NCBI RefSeq assembly: GCF_008974265.1
Contig: NZ_BKZW01000003.1
Coordinates: 558,001-622,000 of the forward strand
From: Dictyobacter vulcani
GTDB lineage: Bacteria; Chloroflexota; Ktedonobacteria; Ktedonobacterales; Ktedonobacteraceae
Direction of reading: 5' to 3'
Length of the DNA: 64,000 nt
How positions within the stretch are numbered: the stretch's first letter is position 1; each line of letters begins with the position of its first letter. Positions 26,602-33,883 of the stretch are shown one piece after another. A program made the position numbers and the translations under genes. The notes below the pieces were generated by a model. It saw nothing but the letters and a program-made list of their open reading frames with translations, had not been told where the DNA came from and did no database searches.

Positions 26602-28599
26602 TTACCTTGACCTATCTCTGGTTTTCTCCTGTACCTCCTCGGGATCACCCTGATCGAGGGCGGGTGCCACTACTTCATCGACTGTTAGTGAATTTCGTCC
26701 GGGAGAAAAGAGTGTACGCAGGTGTAGCACACGTTGACGGCTGCGTTCTTCATGTAGATTACGTACTCTGGCTTTGAGTAGATCAGTAAGCGAGACCAGC
26801 CCGACCAGTTTATGGGGCTGATTACGCTCGACGACCGGCAGAACTGTCAGGTCTGTCTCGGCCATGCGGTAAACGACAATACGCAGTGGCTCATCCTGAT
26901 AGCAAACGACTGGATCTGGTGTCACGGCCTGGGCCAGACTATGCCCATCCAACGCATGATCCTCACTTTGTTGACGCATGCTAGCCAGCGCGCTATTGGT
27001 GAGAACGCCAATAAGGTGCTGCTCACCATCGAGTACCGGATAGAGGCGTTGACCGCGTTGTGCGTGGTCCTTTGCAAGCAGGTGAGCGAGTTCCTGTTGC
27101 GGCATATCCGCTGAGAGCGCAACGACTGCTGTACGCATGACATCGCGCACAAAGAGAATCTCTAATGGATCGGTGGCATATTCCCTGGTCAGATGATACC
27201 CGCGCCGACTGAGTTTTTCGGTCAGAATAGAGCGGCGCATAAACAGTACTGTGAAGCCATGAGCGATTGTACAGGCAATCATCAATGGTAAGAGTGCATT
27301 GATATCATGGGTAAGTTCCAGGGCAAAGATCATGCCAGTGAAAGGGGAGCGCATGGTGCCACCGAGTATTGCTGCCATACTGATCAACGGCCAGAATCCC
27401 AGGCCCTCGTGGGGCAGGAAGAGCGTTTCTAGCGCACCCAGCGCACCCCCCATCATTAAGAGTGGAGCCAGTACACCGCCCGAGGTGCCTGAACCGAGCG
27501 AAAAGGCCCAGATAATGGATTTTACGAGCAGAATACCCACGATGAGTTTAACTGAAATATCGCCTTGTAGCAACAAATGGATCGTATCATAGCCCACTCC
27601 CAGGGCTGGAGGGAAGATGAAGCCGCCGATACCAATCACCAGACCACCAATAGCTGGCCACCACATCCAGTGGATTGGCAGGCGTTGAAATGCATCTTCA
27701 GCCGCATAGACGGCTGAGGTCAGCAGCATCGCCATCCCGCCCGCGAGTATGCCAGCCACGACGCAGCCCAGCATACCTTGAGGACCAATGAAGAGCGGAT
27801 GTGGTGGGACAGGAAAAAGTGGTCCTTCTCCCATAATATAACGGCGCATCACGGCAGCGGCGGCACTGGCAATGGCCACTGGCACCATGCTACGTGGTTT
27901 CCATTCAAAGAGGAGCAACTCGACCGCCAGCAGAACCGCAGCGACTGGCGATGCGAAGGTGGCAGACATACCAGCGGCTGCACCCGCCACCAGCAACGTT
28001 TTGCGCTCAGCACTGGTAAGATGGAAGACTTGTGCGATCATCGAGCCAACCGCACCACCGGTCATGATAATGGGACCTTCGGCACCGAAGGGACCACCAG
28101 AGCCAATCGAGATCGCCGATGAGATCGGTTTTAAAAGAGCGACCCGTGGTTGGATGCGGCTGCCATTAATGAGGATAGCTTCAATTGCCTCAGGAATGCC
28201 ATGTCCGCGAATGCGTTCCGAGCCATAGCGGGCCATAAAGCCGATGATCAACGCACCGATGACAGGCACAATAATCACGAACGGTCCCAGGTGATTGCTT
28301 GCGGGCGAGACCAGATCTGTTCCCCAGCGTTGGAAAAAGAAGAGATTGGTAAATATACCAATCAGCTTGAGCAGGGCCAGCGCTACAAAAGCGCCAATAA
28401 TACCAATGATCAGGGCTAGCAGAGAAATGACCACGACGCGAGACGAAGTCGTAAAATCGCCTAACTTTCCTAACGCTTCGGCATTCCCCAGCCTCTCCAA
28501 CTTCTGCATGATAGTTTGCTGGCCTCGCGCATATGGAGGAGAGACCGGTGATGTGTGTTGCGTATGTGCAAAGGATGATGACGTGTCTTTTGGATCCAT
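26602..28599 (-). CDS. ClC-family chloride channel/antiporter with CBS pair
   Basis: 665-residue membrane protein. The three ion-path motifs are seen in order: GSGGPFGAEGP (GSGxP plus GxEGP with the gating Glu), GSGTSGGVLAPLL, and the Tyr-bearing late helices; the core spans about residues 50-460. A tail of two CBS domains (about 490-630; VMRTAVVALSADMPQQEL and VVYRMAETDLTVLPVV) is likely to bind adenine nucleotides and regulate the channel. Start follows the stop of marR by five bases, so the two genes form an operon and the channel is likely controlled by the MarR protein. The retained gating Glu allows an antiporter mechanism. Confidence 0.92.
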   Translation of the reverse strand: MDPKDTSSSFAHTQHTSPVSPPYARGQQTIMQKLERLGNAEALGKLGDFTTSSRVVVISLLALIIGIIGAFVALALLKLIGIFTNLFFFQRWGTDLVSPASNHLGPFVIIVPVIGALIIGFMARYGSERIRGHGIPEAIEAILINGSRIQPRVALLKPISSAISIGSGGPFGAEGPIIMTGGAVGSMIAQVFHLTSAERKTLLVAGAAAGMSATFASPVAAVLLAVELLLFEWKPRSMVPVAIASAAAAVMRRYIMGEGPLFPVPPHPLFIGPQGMLGCVVAGILAGGMAMLLTSAVYAAEDAFQRLPIHWMWWPAIGGLVIGIGGFIFPPALGVGYDTIHLLLQGDISVKLIVGILLVKSIIWAFSLGSGTSGGVLAPLLMMGGALGALETLFLPHEGLGFWPLISMAAILGGTMRSPFTGMIFALELTHDINALLPLMIACTIAHGFTVLFMRRSILTEKLSRRGYHLTREYATDPLEILFVRDVMRTAVVALSADMPQQELAHLLAKDHAQRGQRLYPVLDGEQHLIGVLTNSALASMRQQSEDHALDGHSLAQAVTPDPVVCYQDEPLRIVVYRMAETDLTVLPVVERNQPHKLVGLVSLTDLLKARVRNLHEERSRQRVLHLRTLFSPGRNSLTVDEVVAPALDQGDPEEVQEKTRDRSR

Positions 28600-28603
28600 A
28601 AAT

Positions 28604-29071
28604 TCAACCTTTATCTTCTTGTGAACGGCTATCTCTATTCAGTGCATCCTGATTATGGGCAAGGATCGTTTCAAGCGCTTGCAGAAGCATAGGACCAATT
28701 GTGGCGAGCTCTGCCTGATGATAGCGTGCCTGTCGCTGGAGTATCTCCTCGCCATGGGTGGTAAGCGTAACAATGACCTGCCGTTGATCGCTATCATCAC
28801 GATGACGTTCTACCAACTTATGTTCGGCCAGGCGATTGATCAGCTCAACAGTACTGTTATGTTGAAGTTGCAGCCGCTCGGCGAGTTCGCGCACAGTTGG
28901 CTTGCGGTCAGTGGGCAGGCCTTTGAGCGCGAGCAGCAACTGATATTGCTGCGGCTCAATACCCTCTGCTCTGGCGACCTGTTCGCTAAAGCGCAGGAAG
29001 CGTCGTATCTGATAGCGCAGTTCAGCGAGTGCCTGATAATCAATGGTTGGTTGCTCATTGTTAGAATTCAT
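28604..29071 (-). CDS. MarR-family transcriptional regulator
   Basis: 155-residue winged-helix regulator: helices QYQLLLALKG, recognition helix TVRELAERLQLQHNSTVELINRL and wing RHRDDSDQRQVIVTLT, which are the standard MarR pieces. Start at 29071 behind AGAGGTGG. It is directly upstream of the ClC gene (gap 4 bases) and its promoter contains the palindrome ATATCG-n5-CGATAT, so autoregulation of the marR-clc operon is likely. Ligand unknown; no Cys pair in a position that would mark an oxidation sensor was checked beyond reading, so redox control cannot be asserted. Confidence 0.9.
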   Translation of the reverse strand: MNSNNEQPTIDYQALAELRYQIRRFLRFSEQVARAEGIEPQQYQLLLALKGLPTDRKPTVRELAERLQLQHNSTVELINRLAEHKLVERHRDDSDQRQVIVTLTTHGEEILQRQARYHQAELATIGPMLLQALETILAHNQDALNRDSRSQEDKG

Positions 29072-29086
29072 TATCCACCTCTATAA

Positions 29087-29134
29087 ATATCGGATTACGA
29101 TATAATTATAGCGACTGTCAAAGAAATCTGTCAA
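29087..29134 (-). promoter_or_regulatory. marR-clc promoter with MarR-type palindrome
   Basis: On the minus strand TTGACA (29129-29134), an 18-base spacer and TATAAT (29105-29110) form a consensus promoter. Directly downstream, 29087-29103 reads ATATCGGATTACGATAT, with perfect six-base arms. A MarR dimer bound there would cover the transcription start. Confidence 0.75.
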
Positions 29135-29540
29135 TGTCTTCGCGACTTATTTAAGATACGAGATGGGGAACCAGGAAATATGTTGGTGACAAGAAAATAA
29201 TTTTTTGCTCTGAAATGGAGACCCTGGCGACGGACACGAGTATTTAAGGGTGGGCCTGGATTATGCGTGAAGCGCATATGCATCTATGGTTTCGCACCGG
29301 AGCATATAGATCCGCCTGATTGCTTATGGGAAGAGCAGTAGAGATAGAATTTGTTCTGCGAGTTGAGGATAAGTTGATGACCGATGTTCAATAGTGAATA
29401 GAAAAAAAATTCCTTGAGAGGACTCTATCCTGGCGAATCCAGTATTGAAAAAGGTGCGCATATAAGTGTATTCATTTCTATTTTTTGATGTGTTATACTG
29501 TGTGCACGTCAGGATTTTTACAAGAAACGAGGAGGCTTCT
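29135..29540. other. Intergenic region upstream of the small hypothetical gene
   Basis: About 400 bases without a recognisable gene. TATACT at 29494-29499 with a weak -35 (TTCATT, 17 bases upstream) may serve the gene at 29541. Nothing else was identified. Confidence 0.4.
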
Positions 29541-29864
29541 GTGGAACAAAAACAAGAACGCGTACATTATGATGAATTCGCTGAGCAATTCGTTTCCATT
29601 GTAACTGAACATTGGTCAGACATTTTGTTGATTATTAATCGTCAATCACCTCGCCTGTCGTCCTTGTTGCGGATTGCTGTTCCCACTACCCTTAAGCGCA
29701 TGAACGGAAGCTGGCGTATTCAGATTATTACCCGGTGTATCTCGCAACGTGATGGTTTACAGTCTACTAGAGACAATGAGATTGTGGCGCAAGCCATTCG
29801 GCTGTGGGCACATACAGCCGCGCAGCTGCGTTTACCACGTATTACCGTCGAATTCATGTTATAG
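29541..29864 (+). CDS. Small hypothetical protein resembling DnaX C-terminal domain
   Basis: 107 residues starting at a GTG behind ACGAGGAGG; a start further up at 29466 has no such site. The sequence WSDILLIINRQSPRLSSLLRIAVPT, then a basic strand-rich middle and ALRLPRITVEF-like end, vaguely follows the pattern of the DNA polymerase III gamma/tau tail that binds alpha or delta subunits. The likeness is weak and the protein lacks any ATPase part. No signal peptide or membrane helix. Stands alone between two unrelated genes. Treat the domain remark as a hint only. Confidence 0.55.
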   Translation: MEQKQERVHYDEFAEQFVSIVTEHWSDILLIINRQSPRLSSLLRIAVPTTLKRMNGSWRIQIITRCISQRDGLQSTRDNEIVAQAIRLWAHTAAQLRLPRITVEFML

Positions 29865-29958
29865 CTGTCCTGTCAAAAAACAGGCACCAGAATGAGCGCC
29901 TCTCGTTTTATCGTTTCGCCTTCACATGACCTGGTGCCAATAGATGTTTCCGCGCGTG

Positions 29959-30441
29959 CTACTTTTGTTCCTGACGTGCTACAAACTGGCGCAAGACCCC
30001 GACCACCAACTCATGATCTTCCTGCTGCGGTAGCCCTGAAACTGTCACAGTTCCCACAATGCCCACGCCGCGAATGATCAAGGGAAACGCTCCGCCGTGT
30101 GCCGCGTATTCCTGTGAAGAGATTAAATACTTCTCTTCTATAGTTTTATCAGCGTTCTTAAGTGATCTGCCGACGAAAAAAGAGCTATGGCCAAAGCGAT
30201 TAACGACATTGTTCTTGCGCCGAATCCACTCGCCATTATCAATTGCCGTACCCTCCATCGCAAAATGGAAGAGTTGTAGACCATTGCGTGTAATGTCGAT
30301 CGCTACCGGTTTACTATGTGTTCTAGCCTCCTGTAACAGGGCAAGGCCTATCTCCAGGGCCAGTTCATTAGGAAAACGAGAAAACTGAATCTCCTCTTCC
30401 TGCTGTAACAGATCTTGTAATACATTTTCTGCTGAACTCAT
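29959..30441 (-). CDS. Heme-degrading-domain / UPF0303 family protein
   Basis: 160-residue cytoplasmic protein of the Haem_degrading/GlcG-like fold in its UPF0303 form: opening EEEIQFSRFPNELALEIGLAL, core ITRNGLQLFHFAMEGTAIDN, helix WIRRKNNVVNRFGHSSFFVGR and the closing AAHGGAFPLIIRGVGIVGTVTVSGLPQQEDHELVV, which is the family signature. The molecular role is poorly known; relatives act in haem or cobalamin contexts and one eukaryotic relative in tail-anchored protein sorting. Start at 30441 near AGGTAAAAA. Ends close to a small intergenic gap. Confidence 0.75.
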   Translation of the reverse strand: MSSAENVLQDLLQQEEEIQFSRFPNELALEIGLALLQEARTHSKPVAIDITRNGLQLFHFAMEGTAIDNGEWIRRKNNVVNRFGHSSFFVGRSLKNADKTIEEKYLISSQEYAAHGGAFPLIIRGVGIVGTVTVSGLPQQEDHELVVGVLRQFVARQEQK

Positions 30442-30478
30442 ATATATTTTTACCTTTCCAGGAAATAGCAGCGTATTG

Positions 30479-30621
30479 TAGTACTCTGTCAGGCTTCATG
30501 AGAAAGATGAGCCCGCTACGCGGGCGGGAGAGGAGGAGGCCAGGGCACAGCCCTGGAACCCAGTCAGGGAATTGCATCCCCTGCACCCCTGCCTTTCGCA
30601 TCACCTTTGACAGAGCCGTAG
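30479..30621. repeat. GC-rich palindromic miniature repeat, copy 2
   Basis: Element of about 143 bases with inverted ends (TAGTACTCTGTCAGGC at left, TTTGACAGAGCCGTAG at right). Internal blocks GGGCACAGCCCTGGAACCC and TTGCATCCCCTGCACCCC follow the same order as in copy 1 at 4096-4245, with a different GC-rich hairpin (GCCCGCTACGCGGGC) at its left. Non-coding; a shared mobile or REP-type repeat is the simplest reading. Confidence 0.6.
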
Positions 30622-31034
30622 TTGCTTTCGTGCCTGAGTATAGCACACTTTATAGAAGGACCGTGTCAGTGAGTGAATATTCATACTAACACTGATCGAG
30701 TGGAAATAAGTGAGAACCGCAGGTTGTTTTCGATATATATAGAATGAATTTGCAACACGAGTCAGGAGTGACTCGTAGTATAAAGGCAGTTTATAAAAGC
30801 TGTTTTGTAGCTGGAATATCTGGAGTGGATAAGAAGAGAAACCCCCATGTCTATAGACAGGTGGATTTTTCTCCTTTCACTGCGTCCCGCGCTAATTCAA
30901 TCAAACAGTATTATTTACAAAAGATTTACCATTTTTTAACAAAGAGGATAGTTATAGGTATTATTACGTGCTATACTGGATTTGTTATAGTGAGGAATAC
31001 TCACTTTCTATTAGTAGATAAGAAAGTGCATGCT
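30622..31034. other. AT-rich leader region of the LOG-family gene
   Basis: About 410 AT-rich bases. TATACT at 30972-30977 is a candidate -10 and a small palindrome GTGAGGAATACTCAC (30990-31004) follows it, a possible operator. The open frame of the next gene extends through this region but codes nothing recognisable, so it is treated as untranslated. Confidence 0.4.
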
Positions 31035-31925
31035 ATGAGACGTAGGAACACTAATAATTTAAATGGATCTGGTAATCATCGTGATAAAACAGCGACCGAG
31101 CGTTATAATTCCCTACGCAACAAAGGAGCGGTAACGGATGATGAGCGGCTCTTAAGCCGTCCCACACAGCCGCTGGTCAGTCCCAATGAGCCTGTTCCGG
31201 ATGAGCTCATCCAGGAAGAAGATCATGCCTTTGAACGTGCGCTGAACTTTGATTACACCATGACTGATCCCTGGCGCGTGTTCCGTATTATGAGTGAGTT
31301 TGTCAATGGATTTGATGTACTGGCACATATTCCTCCATCGATCGCCATTTTTGGCTCGGCCCGCACAAAGCTGGATGATCCGAGCTATGCCGCAGCTACT
31401 GAGACCGCACGCTTATTAGCGCAAGCTGGCTTTGGCGTAATTACTGGTGGTGGACCAGGAATTATGGAAGCCGCGAACAAAGGCGCGCAAGAGGGTGGTA
31501 ACCTCTCCATTGGTTGTAATATTGAGCTCCCCTTTGAGCAAGAATCCAATCCCTATCTGGACATCTCCCTGGATTTTCGCTATTTCTTTGTGCGTAAAAC
31601 CCTCTTTGTGAAATACTCAAGCGGCTTCGTCATTTTTCCAGGTGGTTTTGGCACCATGGATGAACTGTTTGAGGCCCTCACGCTCATCCAGACCCAAAAG
31701 GTCAGTAACTTCCCCATCATCCTCTATGGATCCGAATATTGGGGTGGCCTGATGGATTGGCTGCGCAAGACCATGTTGAGCGAAGGAAACATTTCTGCCA
31801 AAGACCTGGATCTGTTACGCGTCTCCGACGATCCCCAGGAGATCTGTGAGTGGGTTGCTGAGGCTTATCAGAATAATGTCCAGTTCGAAAGAATCAACAG
31901 CCACCGCGAGACCTCGATCCGCTAA
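31035..31925 (+). CDS. LOG-family protein (TIGR00730), cytokinin riboside phosphoribohydrolase type
   Basis: 296 residues if the ATG at 31035 is used; the frame runs on upstream to 30744 but gives unconserved sequence. The Rossmann-like fold is recognised by IAIFGSARTKLDDPSYA, the phosphate loop GGGPGIMEAANKGAQEGG and the catalytic PGGFGTMDELFEALTLIQTQK, the two LOG motifs. Such enzymes hydrolyse N6-substituted adenosine monophosphates or other nucleotide 5'-monophosphates to base and ribose phosphate. The N-terminal 100 residues are polar and charged. Terminator follows at 31964. The start has no good ribosome-binding site, so the exact N-terminus is uncertain. Confidence 0.82.
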   Translation: MRRRNTNNLNGSGNHRDKTATERYNSLRNKGAVTDDERLLSRPTQPLVSPNEPVPDELIQEEDHAFERALNFDYTMTDPWRVFRIMSEFVNGFDVLAHIPPSIAIFGSARTKLDDPSYAAATETARLLAQAGFGVITGGGPGIMEAANKGAQEGGNLSIGCNIELPFEQESNPYLDISLDFRYFFVRKTLFVKYSSGFVIFPGGFGTMDELFEALTLIQTQKVSNFPIILYGSEYWGGLMDWLRKTMLSEGNISAKDLDLLRVSDDPQEICEWVAEAYQNNVQFERINSHRETSIR

Positions 31926-31963
31926 ATAATCGCCTGCAGCCAGTCATTAAACATACCAACACT

Positions 31964-32007
31964 AAAACGGGTAATTTGCTCGATAGGGCAAGTCGCCCGT
32001 TTTTTTT
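31964..32007 (+). terminator. Rho-independent terminator of the LOG-family gene
   Basis: AAAACGGG (31964-31971) and CCCGTTTT (31996-32003) enclose a secondary hairpin, and the run of Ts continues to 32007, about 40 bases after the stop codon. Confidence 0.7.
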
Positions 32008-32121
32008 GATCTCCAAGAAGCTTTTCTTGACAGGATCGCAGCTTACGCCTTATTATATCGAATATGGATATATCTATAACGGATATAAAATTGGTGCGCT
32101 GATTTAAGAAAGGCCTCAAAA

Positions 32122-33051
32122 ATGAATTCCTCATCCTCTTTTGCGGCAGATGTGCAGGTACGTCCAGCACAACTTTCGGATCTTCCCATGGTGCATGCAT
32201 TGCAGAGCAGTCTGGCTGAGACAACTGTTCCTGCAAAAGCTGGACAGGCTAACTGGCAGGGATGGAAGCTGGATCGGCAGACGCGCGTGGCTATTGATAG
32301 TTGTGGACAACTTATTGGATATGCTGACCTGGTAGAACAGCAGCCAGGCTGGTTTGTAGCAGGCGTCTGGGTGGATCGTGAGTGTCAAAGGCAAGGGCTG
32401 GGCACTTTTTTGCTACAAACTATGGAAGCACAGGCAGCTTTGCTGGCCCGGGAAGATGGATATCATTTGTTTGCCCAGGCTTGGCGAAACCAGACCGCCG
32501 CCAGGCGACTCCTGGAAAAAGCCGGTTATGATTGTGGCTCGACCTTTCAACGCATGCAATTACAACTGAGCGCGCCTCTACCCGCACCATCACTGCCCAC
32601 AGGCATCGTCATACGTCCATTTGATCCTACCAAAGATGAGTGGGCTGCCTATCAAGCTGATGAAGAGGCGTTTCTGGACGAACGGGGGAAACAACCCAGA
32701 ACGCTGGAAAAGTGGCGTGCCCGTTTCCAGATGAACACTCCGGAGTTTGATCCAACTCTCTGGTTTATTGCCTGGGATCAAGCACAGATCGCTGGTATTA
32801 TCTTTAATCACAGCCAGAATAATATTGGCGAACTTATGCATCTCGGTGTACGCCGTCCCTGGCGCCGACAAGGACTGGGTATGGCACTATTATTACATGC
32901 GCTCAACACATTTCATACTCGTAACATTGATACTATTCAACTTAATGTAGATGCTCAAAGTTGGACTAACGCCCAGCTACTCTATGAACGCATTGGTTTC
33001 CAGACTATTGATTCCTATAGCAACTACATTCGCAATGTGAACAAATCTTAA
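32122..33051 (+). CDS. Tandem double-GNAT acetyltransferase
   Basis: 309 residues in two GNAT halves. The first (about 10-150) has the acetyl-CoA loop VDRECQRQGLGTFLL, and the second (about 160-305) has VRRPWRRQGLGMALLLHAL with the R/Q-x-x-G-x-G/A pattern, followed by NVDAQSWTNAQLLYERIGFQ. Two fused GNAT domains are common in aminoglycoside or peptide acetyltransferases. Start at 32122 behind AAAGG. Substrate not readable. A palindromic insertion region follows. Confidence 0.85.
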   Translation: MNSSSSFAADVQVRPAQLSDLPMVHALQSSLAETTVPAKAGQANWQGWKLDRQTRVAIDSCGQLIGYADLVEQQPGWFVAGVWVDRECQRQGLGTFLLQTMEAQAALLAREDGYHLFAQAWRNQTAARRLLEKAGYDCGSTFQRMQLQLSAPLPAPSLPTGIVIRPFDPTKDEWAAYQADEEAFLDERGKQPRTLEKWRARFQMNTPEFDPTLWFIAWDQAQIAGIIFNHSQNNIGELMHLGVRRPWRRQGLGMALLLHALNTFHTRNIDTIQLNVDAQSWTNAQLLYERIGFQTIDSYSNYIRNVNKS

Positions 33052-33139
33052 GGCATGGTTCAAAGAAAGCTCAAAAGGATGTGACAGATGGCACGGAAAA
33101 AGAGCGGGCAAGGTAAAAGCAACGGAGCGGGCCAGAGGT

Positions 33140-33693
33140 GTAACGGCGGCCTTCATGGCTAATACATTTCACTTAGCGATACGTTGAGAGATGGTTCGAC
33201 GTGACCAGCAAGCCATGTGTACGTGGCGCCCTCTCCACGTACGATCCGCTGCTTTTCTGCACCATATTTTTATGGTCCCAAAAGCGCTTAAGGACTCTGT
33301 TGGCCAATGGCAAAACGGGCACCAAAAAGCCACTTTTCGGTGCTCCACAAACAGGCAAAAGACCCACATGACACAGAATCGAAAATGGCAGGCTGAATTT
33401 CTACCCGTAATACCATTGGCCAACAGAGTCCTTAAGTGAACTGTATTAGCCTTCATGGCTGCGAACGTCGCCTCACGAGCGAAGCCAGCCAGCTAGCGGA
33501 GTTTATGTGCCTGCTCGCCTCCCCTCCCGTAAACTTTCCTGCACCATCCTCCGCGAGCATGACTGGCTTCATTGGTCACTGGAGATGGTGGACGGAGGTT
33601 GTCGTGGGGCGAGGCACTGAGGCAGGTGCTGGTGAAGTGCCAACTGGCTTCGCTCGTAGAGGAAGATTTCGCAGCCATAAAAGCTGCCGTTAC
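33140..33693. repeat. Long inverted-repeat element, interrupted by a second element
   Basis: Once 33161-33460 is removed, the left arm (33140-33160 joined to 33461-33488) reads as the reverse complement of the right arm (33644-33693) over about 50 bases: GTAACGGC at one end, CGAGCGAAGCCAG on both. The right arm has no insertion at the matching point, so it preserves the empty site. Together with flanks it fills most of an 832-base gene-free stretch (33052-33883). No transposase is inside, so it is non-autonomous. Confidence 0.65.
33157..33451. mobile_element. MITE inserted in the larger repeat, with terminal inverted repeats and target duplication
   Basis: A 295-base element with ends GGCTAATACATTTCACTTA (left) and the reverse complement of GGCTAATACAGTTCACTTAA (right). 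It is flanked by TTCAT at 33152-33156 and 33452-33456 (the direct repeat can be read as up to 11 bases, CCTTCATGGCT). Inside it is a perfect 24-base inverted repeat, 33287-33310 and 33413-33436, containing TTGGCCAA. No open frame looks like a transposase, so an autonomous relative elsewhere in the genome would have to move it. Confidence 0.75.
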
Positions 33694-33823
33694 GAATGAC
33701 TGCGCATTTTTCTCTCTGCGAGGATGGGGAGGCCCGGTTCTTCTCAGCTGTCACATGGATGTGAAGCACACCTAACATAAAAATATCGTATTCGCTAAGT
33801 GGTTATGAGTCTGCCTGGATCTG

Positions 33824-33882
33824 CTCTGGTATCTCATACGCATCACGCGATCTGACCGCGTGATGCGTATGAGATACCAGAG
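33824..33882 (-). terminator. Very long perfect hairpin, glgB terminator
   Basis: Bases 33824-33849 and 33857-33882 are exact reverse complements over 26 bases with a 7-base loop, starting just past the glgB stop codon. It lies so close to the gene that it probably ends or protects the glgB transcript. Confidence 0.7.
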
Positions 33883-33883
33883 G

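Noticed and set aside
29865..29958. A short open frame after the small hypothetical gene
   Set aside because: Too short, no site, and most of it is antisense to the heme-degrading-domain gene.
30744..31034. N-terminal extension of the LOG-family protein from 30744
   Set aside because: Sequence is low-complexity, AT-rich and unlike any LOG protein; a promoter-like box lies inside it.
33052..33883. A small gene in the stretch between the acetyltransferase and glgB
   Set aside because: All open frames there are built from inverted-repeat arms, without motifs or ribosome-binding sites.
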